Below are positions 6,891 to 14,855 of a stretch of DNA of 35,073 nt, piece after piece; position 1 is the stretch's first letter, and every line of letters begins with the position of its first letter. Made by a program: the position numbers and the translations under genes. The notes under the pieces were generated by a model that was not told where the DNA came from, did no database searches, and worked only from the letters and a program-made list of their open reading frames with translations. Source of the DNA: Pseudonocardia xinjiangensis (GTDB taxonomy: Bacteria > Actinomycetota > Actinomycetes > Mycobacteriales > Pseudonocardiaceae); contig NZ_JAAXKY010000077.1 in the NCBI RefSeq assembly GCF_012911925.1, positions 1-35,073 on the forward strand, given 5' to 3'.

Positions 6891-8129
6891 ATGTGGGATT
6901 GGCTCCGCTTTCTGGAGCATTGGCAGCTCTTCCTGCCGGTCGGTGTCATCGGCGGCATCTCCTGGTCGGTCTGGCTGATCCGCAAGGTCATGTCCGCCGG
7001 CTACCGCCCTCTCGTGAACGACTTCCGGACCACGACCTCGGTGGTCGTTCCCTCGTTCCGTGAGGACCCGGACGTCCTCCTGCGCTGCCTCGACACATGG
7101 CTGGCCCAGGGGCCGACCGAGGTGATCATCGTGCTCGACGTCGAGGACCTCGAAGCCCGCGACCGTCTGATGGCACGCCAGGACCGGCGCATCCACGTCA
7201 TGATGTTCGCCCACGAGGGCAAGCGCTCGGCCCTCGGCGTCGGCATCCGGGCCGCCCGGTACGAGGTACTCGTCCTCACCGACTCCGACACCGCGTGGGA
7301 GCCGGGCCTGCTCGACGCCGTGCAGATGCCCTTCGTCAACCCGAAGGTGGGCGCTGTCGGCACCCGGCAGAACGTCTTCGAGCCCCGCAGCAGCGTCTGG
7401 CGCCGCGTCGCCGACTGGATCATCGACCTGCGGTACATGGACTACGTGCCCGCCACGGCTCGGCGCGGGGGCGTCGTCTGCGTCTCCGGACGCACCGCGG
7501 CCTACCGCCGTTCCGCGGTGATGCCGGTTCTGGCCAACCTCGAGCACGAGTTCTTCCTGGGCAGGCGCTGCGTCGCAGGCGACGACGGCAGGCTCACCTG
7601 GCTGGTGCTGGCCCAGGGCTACCGCACCGAGCACCAGGACTCGGCGCGGGCGCTGTCGATGTTCCCCTCGACGTTCAAGGCGTTCTGCAAGCAGCGTGTC
7701 CGCTGGAGCCGCAACTCCTACCGCTGCTACCTCACGTCCATCTTCAAGGGCTGGCTGTGGCGCGTCCCGCTGATCTCGCAGCTGACCGTGTTCCAGATCC
7801 TGTTCACGCCGGTCACCATGTTCGCGACGGTCTACTACCTCGTCGCCGCGTGGTTCAGCCCCCAGCGCGAGCTCGCCGTGATCCTCGGCATCGCGTGGCT
7901 GTTCATCGGCCGGGCCATCCGCAGCTTCTCGCACCTGCGCCGCCGACCGTCCGACCTCATCATCCTGCCGCTCGTCACTTTCGTGATCATGTTCGTGGCT
8001 CTACCGATCAAGACCTGGGCATTCGTGACCATGAACAAGCAGGGGTGGCTCACCCGGCACGCCGACCTCGTCGGCGGCGAAGGCCAGGACGAAGCCAGCC
8101 TGACGGAGGACACCCGTGGCGCAGCCTGA
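6891..8129 (+). CDS. Processive GT2 polysaccharide synthase, hyaluronan-synthase-like
   Basis: This is a 412-residue membrane glycosyltransferase. One N-terminal helix (about 12-31) is followed by the cytosolic GT-A domain and then several C-terminal helices, the layout of HasA, NodC and cellulose-synthase-type polymerases. Processive-synthase motifs are visible: DSD at residues 131-133, SGRTAAYR (acceptor region), GDDGRLT with the catalytic-base aspartate pair at 231-232, and QRVRW at 268-272. QRVRWSRNSYRCYL resembles hyaluronan synthases closely. It should polymerise a UDP-sugar and extrude the chain through its own channel. ATG 6891 is chosen for the GGGGGA four bases upstream; a GTG at 6825 lacks one. 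It overlaps the next gene by 14 nt. The UDP-glucose dehydrogenase in the operon points to UDP-glucuronate as a substrate (inference). The exact polymer is unknown. Confidence 0.85.
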   Translation: MWDWLRFLEHWQLFLPVGVIGGISWSVWLIRKVMSAGYRPLVNDFRTTTSVVVPSFREDPDVLLRCLDTWLAQGPTEVIIVLDVEDLEARDRLMARQDRRIHVMMFAHEGKRSALGVGIRAARYEVLVLTDSDTAWEPGLLDAVQMPFVNPKVGAVGTRQNVFEPRSSVWRRVADWIIDLRYMDYVPATARRGGVVCVSGRTAAYRRSAVMPVLANLEHEFFLGRRCVAGDDGRLTWLVLAQGYRTEHQDSARALSMFPSTFKAFCKQRVRWSRNSYRCYLTSIFKGWLWRVPLISQLTVFQILFTPVTMFATVYYLVAAWFSPQRELAVILGIAWLFIGRAIRSFSHLRRRPSDLIILPLVTFVIMFVALPIKTWAFVTMNKQGWLTRHADLVGGEGQDEASLTEDTRGAA

Positions 8130-10080
8130 ACCGACCCCCCGCCGGAAGAGCCGTCGCTGGCTCGTGGCACTGACGGCGCTCGTCGTCGTCGGCGGCATCG
8201 CGGCGGGCGCCGTCCAGACCGGCATGGTGGAACGGGTCCTCGGCCCGGACCCGACCGACACCGGCAGCAGGCTCGACGACGCCGAGGAGGCCGGGGTCGT
8301 CGAAGCCCCGACGGACGCCGAGGACGACGTCGCCCCCACCACGGAAGCGCAGCAGCACCAGGCGACCCTCGTCGAGGCCGAGGACGACCGGCTCTTCGCG
8401 ATCGTCAGCGACCGGCCTCCGTCGGAAACCCCCTACGAGGTGGCCGCAGCGGGCCAGGCCGTTCCCACCGTGGTCCTCACCCCCCGATCCCAGCCCTACG
8501 ACCTCCCCTCGCTCGAGCGGCTCAACGCCGCCGCGCGGCAACCCGACGGCTCCTGGCTGCTGAGCCGGTCCGTGGTGGTGGGGCGCGGCGCGGAGCTGCG
8601 GATCCAGGAGCCGAACGCAACCCTGAAGCTGGCCAGCGGCCCGAGCGGCTTCGCGACCCTGGTCGCCTTCAAGGGGACGCTGACCCTCTCCGGTGGTCCC
8701 GACGCCCCCCTGACCATCACGAGCTGGGACCCGACGGCGAACGCGCCGGACACCGACCGCGGTGACGGCCGCGCCTACGTGCGCGCCGTCGGGGCCCGGA
8801 TGGACCTCACCGAGGTCAAGGCATCCGACCTCGGGTTCTGGAGCGGTCGCACCGGCGGTGTGGCCTGGACCGGCAGCGCGGGCGCACCGGCCACCGGCTC
8901 GGCGAACCACATGACGGTCGAACGCGGCCACTACGGGATCTTCACCAGCCGCGCCAGCGACATCGTCGTCAACGACGCGACCCTGCGCGACAACGAGCTG
9001 GACGGGCTGCTGCTGCACCGGGAGACGAGCGGCGTCACCGCCACCGACGTCACGAGCAGCGGGAACGGACGCGACGGCGTGACCGCCACGCGCGGCGCCG
9101 AGCGCATCACCCTCACCGAGGTGACGTCCTCGGACAACGCAGGCAACGGGATCCGGATCGACGGATCCCCGCTGGCCGCCGAGGCCACCGCGGGCGGGGC
9201 GAGCACCGCCCAGGGCGCCGGCTACACGATCGAGCGCTCGACCGCCACGGGCAACATCGACGCCGGGATCCTCGCCGTCGAGGCGGGCGGCCTCGCGCTG
9301 CGCGACAACACCGTGTCGGGCAACAAGGACGGGATCGTGCTGCGCGGCGACGCGGAGCGGCCCTCCGTCACGGGCAACACCGTCGACGCGGCCGAGTTCG
9401 GCATCGCGGTGCGCGGCGGCACCCGGGCCGCGCAGGTCACCGGCAACCGCGTCGGTTCGGCCGTGATCGCGATCCAGGTCACCGACGCATCGGCCACCGT
9501 CCAGGAGAACGAGGTGCGCGCCGCGTCCCGTTACGGGATCTCGCTGGTGGGGCAGGTGACCGGGTCGTCGGTCACCACCAACAAGCTGGCCGGCCGTGGC
9601 CTCGCCGCCCTCGACGTCAACCGGGTGGGCGCCACCGCAACCGTCGGCATCTCCGGCAACGACGAGACCCGCTGGACGGTCGACCGCGACGAGCTGCGCT
9701 ACTGGAGCGACTACGCGAAGACCCATCCCCTGCTGCTGCTGTGGCTGCTCATCCTGCTCCTGCCGCTGGCCGCCCGGCTGTGGACCAAGCGCCGCAAGCG
9801 GCTGCGTGACGAGCACGAGCACGCCCACCCCTACGTCAACGTGCCGCCCGGCCCTCCGGTCCCCGGCAACAGCCACGTGATCACCTCGATCGGGAGGCCG
9901 GGGCCGGTCGCCCCGATGGCCCGGCCGATGCCCCAGCCGATGCGTCCGGTGCCCCGGCCGGTTCCCACGCCCGATGCCGCGCAGCCGGCGCCGGACCGGC
10001 CCGAGGAGGTCGCCACCCCGACCGTCGCCCTGCCGGTCACCCGCGTCACGGTGGTCTCCGGGCGAGGGGCCCGCCGGTGA
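8116..10080 (+). CDS. Membrane-anchored right-handed parallel beta-helix protein
   Basis: This is a 654-residue protein with a helix at about residues 14-33, then an acidic Asp/Glu/Ala-rich linker and a large extracytoplasmic domain. Short repeats such as SGNGRDGV, DNAGNGIRI, SGNKDGIVL and TGNTVDAAEFGIAV are parallel beta-helix coils of the PbH1 type. A second helix (about 538-556) is followed by KRRKR and a Pro-rich tail of about 95 residues. Positive charges after it predict a cytosolic tail, so both ends should be inside and the helix domain outside. Beta-helix proteins in polymer operons, such as AlgG of alginate, act as epimerases, lyases or polymer-binding factors. No catalytic site can be assigned here. 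The GTG start lies inside the synthase gene (14-nt overlap) and the stop overlaps the next start (GTGA). Confidence 0.75.
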   Translation: MAQPEPTPRRKSRRWLVALTALVVVGGIAAGAVQTGMVERVLGPDPTDTGSRLDDAEEAGVVEAPTDAEDDVAPTTEAQQHQATLVEAEDDRLFAIVSDRPPSETPYEVAAAGQAVPTVVLTPRSQPYDLPSLERLNAAARQPDGSWLLSRSVVVGRGAELRIQEPNATLKLASGPSGFATLVAFKGTLTLSGGPDAPLTITSWDPTANAPDTDRGDGRAYVRAVGARMDLTEVKASDLGFWSGRTGGVAWTGSAGAPATGSANHMTVERGHYGIFTSRASDIVVNDATLRDNELDGLLLHRETSGVTATDVTSSGNGRDGVTATRGAERITLTEVTSSDNAGNGIRIDGSPLAAEATAGGASTAQGAGYTIERSTATGNIDAGILAVEAGGLALRDNTVSGNKDGIVLRGDAERPSVTGNTVDAAEFGIAVRGGTRAAQVTGNRVGSAVIAIQVTDASATVQENEVRAASRYGISLVGQVTGSSVTTNKLAGRGLAALDVNRVGATATVGISGNDETRWTVDRDELRYWSDYAKTHPLLLLWLLILLLPLAARLWTKRRKRLRDEHEHAHPYVNVPPGPPVPGNSHVITSIGRPGPVAPMARPMPQPMRPVPRPVPTPDAAQPAPDRPEEVATPTVALPVTRVTVVSGRGARR

Positions 10081-11117
10081 CGGCGGTGCCCGGGTCGCCG
10101 CTGCGGCGCCGGGTCACCGGCCTGGTCGGCGGGCTGGTGGCGGTGGCTGCCCTGGCCGCGTGCGGGGGTGGCGACGGCGGAGGACAACCGGCGCCGGCAC
10201 CCGCTCCTTCGCCTCCCACGGCAGGCACGGCGTGCACGCAGAAGCCCACCACCGAGGTCCGCACCGCCGACGAGCTCACCGAGGCACTCGCCGGGGCCCA
10301 GCCGGGCTCGGTGATCTCCCTCGCCCCGGGCACCTACGCAGGCACCTTCGTGGCCACCGCGCAGGGCACCCAGGACAAGCCGATCGCCGTCTGCGGAACC
10401 CGCGACGCCGTCCTCGACGGCGGCGCCACCGACGGCGGCTACACGTTCCACCTCGACGGCACGGCGTACTGGCAGCTGAGCGGCTTCACCGTCCGCGGCG
10501 GCCAGAAGGGCGTGATGACCGACCGCGCGCACGGCAACCTCATCGAGGGCCTCCTCGTGGAGGGCACCGGCGACGAAGCCATCCATCTCAGGCAGAACAG
10601 CACCGACAACGTGGTGCGGGGCAACACCGTGCAGAAGACCGGCCTGCGCAACGGCAAGTACGGCGAGGGCATCTACATCGGCAGCGCCGAGAGCAACTGG
10701 TGCGACCAGACGAACTGCGAGCCCGACCGCAGCGACCGCAACCTCATCGAGGGCAACACCATCTCCGGGACGACCTCGGAGTCGGTGGACATCAAGGAAG
10801 GCACCACCGGCGGGATCCTCCGCGGCAACACGTTCTCGGGCGCCGGCATGACCGACGCCGACTCCTGGGTGGACATCAAGGGGAACGGCTGGACGATCGT
10901 CGGCAACACCGGCACCGACAGCCCCAAGGACGGGTTCCAGGTGCACGAGATCCTCGACGGCTGGGGCCTGGACAACACCTTCGACTCCAACACGGCCACC
11001 GTCAACGCAGATGGCTACGCGATCAACGTCACCAAGAACGAGGAGCGGAACCGGGTCGGCTGCGACAACCGCAGCGTCGACGCCGGTCAGGGTCTGAGCC
11101 CCGAAGCCTGCGGCTGA
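10077..11117 (+). CDS. Secreted lipoprotein with parallel beta-helix (PL6/chondroitinase-B-like)
   Basis: This is a 346-residue protein with an Arg-rich n-region, a hydrophobic core and the lipobox LAAC (Cys29), followed by a Gly/Pro/Ala linker. The mature part begins with TADELTEALAGAQPGSVISL and LAPGTYAGTF, the usual opening of chondroitinase-B-like (PL6) and related beta-helix domains. Coils of the type NLIEGNTISG and GILRGNTFSG follow. In PL6 lyases a lysine and an arginine are catalytic. A lysine is seen at 240 in VDIKEGT, and a lysine (268, in WVDIKGN) may sit where the arginine is expected, so lyase activity is uncertain. It could trim, epimerise or bind the polymer made by the upstream synthase. 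The GTG start overlaps the preceding stop by 4 nt. Confidence 0.75.
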   Translation: MTAVPGSPLRRRVTGLVGGLVAVAALAACGGGDGGGQPAPAPAPSPPTAGTACTQKPTTEVRTADELTEALAGAQPGSVISLAPGTYAGTFVATAQGTQDKPIAVCGTRDAVLDGGATDGGYTFHLDGTAYWQLSGFTVRGGQKGVMTDRAHGNLIEGLLVEGTGDEAIHLRQNSTDNVVRGNTVQKTGLRNGKYGEGIYIGSAESNWCDQTNCEPDRSDRNLIEGNTISGTTSESVDIKEGTTGGILRGNTFSGAGMTDADSWVDIKGNGWTIVGNTGTDSPKDGFQVHEILDGWGLDNTFDSNTATVNADGYAINVTKNEERNRVGCDNRSVDAGQGLSPEACG

Positions 11118-11166
11118 CCCACCACGACCTCTCCAGACCAACCGAATCGAATCGAGAGGAGCCGCT

Positions 11167-12471
11167 GTGTTCGCTCGACGGATCGCCGTCATCGGCACCG
11201 GCTACGTAGGACTCACCACCGGCGCCTGCCTGGCCTCACTCGGCCACCACGTCGTGTGCGCCGACATCGACCCCGACAAGATCGACCGCCTGAACGACGG
11301 CCAGATCGACATCCTGGAACCCGGCCTGCCCGAGCTGGTCGCCGAGAACGTCGCTGCCGGCCGCCTCGAGTTCGTCCTGGGTGCGCGGCAGGCGATCGTC
11401 CGGCCCGAAGAACCCGCCGTCGAGGTGGTGTTCCTCTGCGTCCCGACGCCGATGGGCGAGGGCGGCGCAGCCGACCTGGCCGCCGTGCAAGCGGTGGCGA
11501 ACGAGGTGCGCCACCTGCTGCCGAAGGGCTGCGTCGTGGTCAACAAGTCCACGGTGCCGGTCGGCACGGCCGAGGCGACCCGGAAGATGCTGGGCCGGCG
11601 CGACGTGTCCGTCGTCAGCAACCCGGAGTTCCTCCGGGAGGGCAGCGCGGTGCACGACTTCCTGCACCCCGACCGGATCGTGGTCGGCAGCGACGCCCAG
11701 GACGCCGCCGAGCGCGTGGCCGCGCTCTACTCGAAGCTCGGTGCCCCCACCCAGCTCACCGACGCGGCCAGCGCCGAGATGGTCAAGTACGCGGCGAACT
11801 GCTTCCTCGCCATGAAGCTGTCCTACGTCAACGCGCTCGCCGACCTGTGTGAGCGGCTCGGCGCGGACGTCATCGAGGTCACCGAGGGCATGGGCTACGA
11901 CCGGCGGATCGGGCAGACCTTCCTGTCCCCCGGCCCCGGCTGGGGCGGCTCGTGCTTCCCGAAGGACACCCACGCGCTGCTGCAGATCGCCGCGGCGGCG
12001 GGGATGGACTTCGAGCTGGTCGGGGCGAGCCTGCGCACCAACGAGACCACCCGGGAGCGCGTGGTCGACAAGGTCCGCACCGCCGTCGGGGGCTCGCTCG
12101 CCGGGCAGCGGATCGGCTTGCTCGGGCTCACGTTCAAGGCCGGCACGGACGACCTGCGCGACTCCCCGTCGCTCGCCGTCGCGCAGCTGCTGCGCGCGGA
12201 GGGGGCCGAGCTCGTCGGGTACGACCCGGCCTGCCCGCACGACGTGCCCGGTGTGACCGACGGGATCACCGTCGTCGACGACGCGCTGGACGCCGCCAAG
12301 GACGCTGCGGCGCTGGTCGTGCTCACCGAGTGGCCCCAGTTCCGCACGCTCGACTGGACGGCGCTCGGCGGCGTGGTCGGTGCCCCCGTGGTGATCGACA
12401 CCCGCAACCTGCTCGACCCCGACGTGCTCCGCCGGGCCGGCTTCGCCTGGATCGGGCTCGGCCGCAGCTGA
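11167..12471 (+). CDS. ugd: UDP-glucose 6-dehydrogenase
   Basis: This is a 434-residue enzyme of the UDP-glucose/GDP-mannose dehydrogenase family. It oxidises UDP-glucose to UDP-glucuronate with two NAD+. The N-terminal Rossmann motif is GTGYVGLTTGACLA. The catalytic cysteine is Cys263 in GWGGSCFPKDTHAL, and KYAANCFLAMKLSYVN holds the conserved lysine and asparagine of the central domain. The C-terminal nucleotide-binding domain contains LTFKAGTDDLRDSPS. The GTG at 11167 has a good AGAGGAG five bases upstream. It is 49 nt downstream of the beta-helix lipoprotein and is probably the last gene of that operon, supplying the precursor for its polymer. GDP-mannose dehydrogenase is an alternative, but the motifs fit Ugd better. 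Confidence 0.88.
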   Translation: MFARRIAVIGTGYVGLTTGACLASLGHHVVCADIDPDKIDRLNDGQIDILEPGLPELVAENVAAGRLEFVLGARQAIVRPEEPAVEVVFLCVPTPMGEGGAADLAAVQAVANEVRHLLPKGCVVVNKSTVPVGTAEATRKMLGRRDVSVVSNPEFLREGSAVHDFLHPDRIVVGSDAQDAAERVAALYSKLGAPTQLTDAASAEMVKYAANCFLAMKLSYVNALADLCERLGADVIEVTEGMGYDRRIGQTFLSPGPGWGGSCFPKDTHALLQIAAAAGMDFELVGASLRTNETTRERVVDKVRTAVGGSLAGQRIGLLGLTFKAGTDDLRDSPSLAVAQLLRAEGAELVGYDPACPHDVPGVTDGITVVDDALDAAKDAAALVVLTEWPQFRTLDWTALGGVVGAPVVIDTRNLLDPDVLRRAGFAWIGLGRS

Positions 12472-12481
12472 CGTACCCGGT

Positions 12482-12502
12482 CCGGCGGCACTCGGCCGCC
12501 GG
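12482..12502. terminator. Perfect 8-bp hairpin between ugd and the GtrA gene
   Basis: CCGGCGGC and GCCGCCGG enclose the 5-nt loop ACTCG, 10 nt after the ugd stop. It lies between convergent genes and could end transcription from both sides. No U-tract is present. Confidence 0.5.
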
Positions 12503-12508
12503 GCCGGT

Positions 12509-12549
12509 TCAGCGCCGGAAGACCACGGGTCAGCGCCGGAAGACCACGG
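12509..12549. repeat. Tandem duplication of the 3' end of the GtrA gene
   Basis: TCAGCGCCGGAAGACCACGG occurs at 12509-12528 and again at 12530-12549, a period of 21 bp. The second copy encodes, on the minus strand, the last residues VVFRR plus the TGA of the GtrA protein. The first copy lies just past that stop and in frame repeats VVFRR-stop. It is a recent-looking slippage duplication and has no obvious functional effect. Confidence 0.85.
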
Positions 12550-12943
12550 TGCGGAGCATCACGAAGTTGACCACCGTGGCCGTGCCCTGGGAGATCACCC
12601 ACGCCACGCTGACCCGCAGCGGCATGGCAGGCAGCACGGCCAGCATCAGCGCGTTCACCCCGACGGTGAGTGCGAACGTGGTGGCGTAGAGCAGCACGAA
12701 ACCCGCCAGCCGGGCCCGCGCCGCGCCCTCGACCTGGAACGTGAAGCGCCGGTTGAGGAGGTACGCGGTGGTGGTGCCCAGGATGAAGCTCACGGCCCTG
12801 GCGGCGTCGGGCCACGTGCCGAGGGCGAGCAGCCCCTGGTAGGTGCCGAAGTCGACCCCGGCCGACAGCACGCCGATGACGACGAACCGGCTCAGCTGCG
12901 CGACCAGGCCGAGCTGGGCCGGTGCAGGGCGGGTCGCGGTCAC
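12530..12943 (-). CDS. GtrA family membrane protein (Rv3789-like)
   Basis: This is a 137-residue, four-helix GtrA/DPMS-TM protein resembling mycobacterial Rv3789, which lies immediately before dprE1 there. Conserved stretches are RFVVIGVLSAGVDFGTYQG, GTTTAYLLNRRFTFQ and SQGTATVVNFVMLRTVVFRR. Rv3789 was first proposed to flip decaprenyl-phosphoryl-arabinose and later to recruit AftA for arabinosylation, so the mechanism is not settled. The GTG at 12943 is preceded by -10-like TACCCT with a 6-nt spacer, suggesting a leaderless transcript. The frame stays open far upstream on this strand, but that part is the shadow of the DUF885 gene. Here the gene is separated from dprE1 by about 3.3 kb and has the opposite orientation. 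Confidence 0.85.
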   Translation of the reverse strand: MTATRPAPAQLGLVAQLSRFVVIGVLSAGVDFGTYQGLLALGTWPDAARAVSFILGTTTAYLLNRRFTFQVEGAARARLAGFVLLYATTFALTVGVNALMLAVLPAMPLRVSVAWVISQGTATVVNFVMLRTVVFRR

Positions 12944-12949
12944 CTCAGC

Positions 12950-12955
12950 AGGGTA
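12950..12955 (-). promoter_or_regulatory. -10 element TACCCT of a leaderless GtrA promoter
   Basis: On the minus strand TACCCT-GCTGAG-GTG places a TANNNT hexamer six bases before the start codon. The GCTGAG-GTG context is identical to that of the DUF1707 gene at 16121. There is no useful Shine-Dalgarno spacing, so a leaderless mRNA is likely. Confidence 0.5.
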
Positions 12956-13033
12956 TCCGCCGCGTCCGAGCGCCCGGTGCCTCCCCCGGATGCACCGCTG
13001 CGCGATTCCGGTTCGCCCGGCACGATCATCCGG

Positions 13034-14722
13034 ATGACCACCGTGACCGATGCCGGCACCCCCACCGGGGTGCGCGCCCTCGCCGACGACTACGTCCGGC
13101 GTCTCGCCGACCTGGACACCAGGACCGCGACCTCGCTGGGCACCCACCCCGGCGACGACCGGACCCCTGACCTCTCCCCCGACGGCCAGCAGGCGATCGA
13201 CGACCTCGCGCGCAGCGTGCTCGCCGCCCTCCCCGCGGCGGTGGTGGCCGACGACGACGACCGGCGCTGTGCGCGCCTGCTGCGCGAACGTCTCGAGGCC
13301 CAGCTCGCCGTGAGCGACGCCGGGGAGCACCTGCGGACGCTGCGCAACATCTTCGGACCCCACCAGCAGGTACGGCAGCTGTTCGAGCTGATGCCGACGG
13401 CCACGTCCGACGACTGGGACGTGGTGGCCCGCCGGATGGCCCGGGTGCCGCAGGCGTACGCCGGGTACGTCGCCACGCTCACCGAGGGATCGCGCCGCGG
13501 CCTGTACGCGGCGCCCCGCCAGGTCGAGACGGTCGTCGGGCAGCTCGACGCCTGGCTGGCCGGCGCGGAGGGCACCTGGTTCCACACGTTCGTCGCGAAG
13601 GCACCCGAGGACACCGCGTTGCGCGCCGCGCTGGCGGACGCCGCCGATGACGCCGCCGCCGCGGCGCTCGGGCTCCGCGACCACCTCGCCCACGAGTACC
13701 TGCCCGCGGCCCAGGGCACGCCCGACGGCGTCGGCGCCGAGCGCTACCGGCTCGGGGCCCGCCTGAGCACGGGGTCGGACCTCGACCTCGCCGAGGCCTA
13801 CGCGTGGGGATGGGACGAGTTCCGCCGGCTCGACGCGGAGATGCACCGCGAGGCGCAGACGGTGCTCCCCGGCGCCGACCCGATCACGGCGATGCGCCAC
13901 CTCGACGAGAACGGCGACGCGGTCGACGGGGTCGAGGAGGTACGCATCTGGCTGCAGAAGATGATGGACACCGCGATCGACGAGCTGGACGGCGCCCACT
14001 TCGACATCTCCGGGCCGATCCGCACGGTCGAGGCCATGATCGCCCCGTCGGGCAGCGCCGCCGCGCCCTACTACACGCGGCCGTCGCTCGACTTCTCCCG
14101 GCCCGGCCGCACCTGGCTGCCCACGCTCGGCCAGACCCGGTTCCCCCTGTGGGGCCTGGTCAGCACCTGGTACCACGAGGGCGTTCCCGGCCACCACCTG
14201 CAGCTCGCCCGGTGGGCGCACCTCGCCGACCGGCTCTCGACGTACCAGACCACCGTCGGCTCGGTGTCCGGCAACACCGAGGGCTGGGCGCTCTACGCCG
14301 AGCGGCTGATGGACGAGCTCGGCTATCTCACGCTGCCCGGCACCCGGCTCGGCTACCTCGACGCGCAGCAGATGCGCGCCATCCGCGTGGTGATCGACAT
14401 CGGGATGCACCTCGGGCTGCAGGTCCCCGCCGACTCGTCCGTGCACGCCGGGGAGACCTGGACCCCGGAGGTGGCACGCGCGTTCTTCGGCGCCCACTGC
14501 GGGCGTCCCGGCCCGTTCCTCGACAGCGAGATCGTGCGCTACCTGGGCTGGCCCGGTCAGGCGATCAGCTACAAGCTGGGCGAGCGGGCCTGGCTGGCCG
14601 GCCGCGATGCCGCCAGGGCTGCCCGGGGTGCGGACTTCGATCCCAAGGCCTGGCACGGCTCCGCACTCTCACTGGGCAGCCTCGGCCTGGACGACCTCAC
14701 CGACGAGCTCGCCCGCCTGTAG
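13034..14722 (+). CDS. DUF885 family metallopeptidase-like protein
   Basis: This is a 562-residue DUF885 protein. The metal-binding HEGVPGHHLQ motif (His381 to His388) and the downstream EGWALYAERLMDELG, whose glutamate is expected to complete the site, are both present. The length is normal for the family, whose members are predicted zinc peptidases of mostly unknown substrate. No signal peptide is evident, so a cytosolic role is likely. ATG 13034 is preferred because the upstream in-frame extension (from 12977) has no family character. It is divergent from the GtrA gene, with 90 bp between starts. A perfect 12-bp stem-loop follows the stop. It has no recognised role in wall synthesis. Confidence 0.87.
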   Translation: MTTVTDAGTPTGVRALADDYVRRLADLDTRTATSLGTHPGDDRTPDLSPDGQQAIDDLARSVLAALPAAVVADDDDRRCARLLRERLEAQLAVSDAGEHLRTLRNIFGPHQQVRQLFELMPTATSDDWDVVARRMARVPQAYAGYVATLTEGSRRGLYAAPRQVETVVGQLDAWLAGAEGTWFHTFVAKAPEDTALRAALADAADDAAAAALGLRDHLAHEYLPAAQGTPDGVGAERYRLGARLSTGSDLDLAEAYAWGWDEFRRLDAEMHREAQTVLPGADPITAMRHLDENGDAVDGVEEVRIWLQKMMDTAIDELDGAHFDISGPIRTVEAMIAPSGSAAAPYYTRPSLDFSRPGRTWLPTLGQTRFPLWGLVSTWYHEGVPGHHLQLARWAHLADRLSTYQTTVGSVSGNTEGWALYAERLMDELGYLTLPGTRLGYLDAQQMRAIRVVIDIGMHLGLQVPADSSVHAGETWTPEVARAFFGAHCGRPGPFLDSEIVRYLGWPGQAISYKLGERAWLAGRDAARAARGADFDPKAWHGSALSLGSLGLDDLTDELARL

Positions 14723-14731
14723 GAGGCTCCT

Positions 14732-14763
14732 GCCCGACGAGGCTCGACCACGCCTCGTCGGGC
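14732..14763 (+). terminator. Strong 12-bp stem-loop after the DUF885 gene
   Basis: GCCCGACGAGGC and GCCTCGTCGGGC form a perfect 12-bp stem around an 8-nt loop, 9 nt after the stop codon. It has no U-tract, as is usual in high-GC actinobacteria. It is the strongest terminator candidate in the window. Confidence 0.75.
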
Positions 14764-14855
14764 GGGCGGGAACGAGATCGGCTCGCGCCCTGTTGTGCCG
14801 GTGCCGGCGGTGGACGGCCCTGGACGGGTCCGCGACCCGCCGCGGGAGGAGACCG

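Noticed and set aside
8116..11117. Beta-helix repeats read as a DNA repeat array or CRISPR
   Set aside because: The periodicity is in the protein (Asn/Gly-rich coils) with variable DNA; there are no identical DNA repeats with spacers.
12944..14656. Upstream extension of the GtrA frame on the minus strand
   Set aside because: It lies entirely opposite the DUF885 gene and has no family similarity; only the last 137 residues are GtrA.
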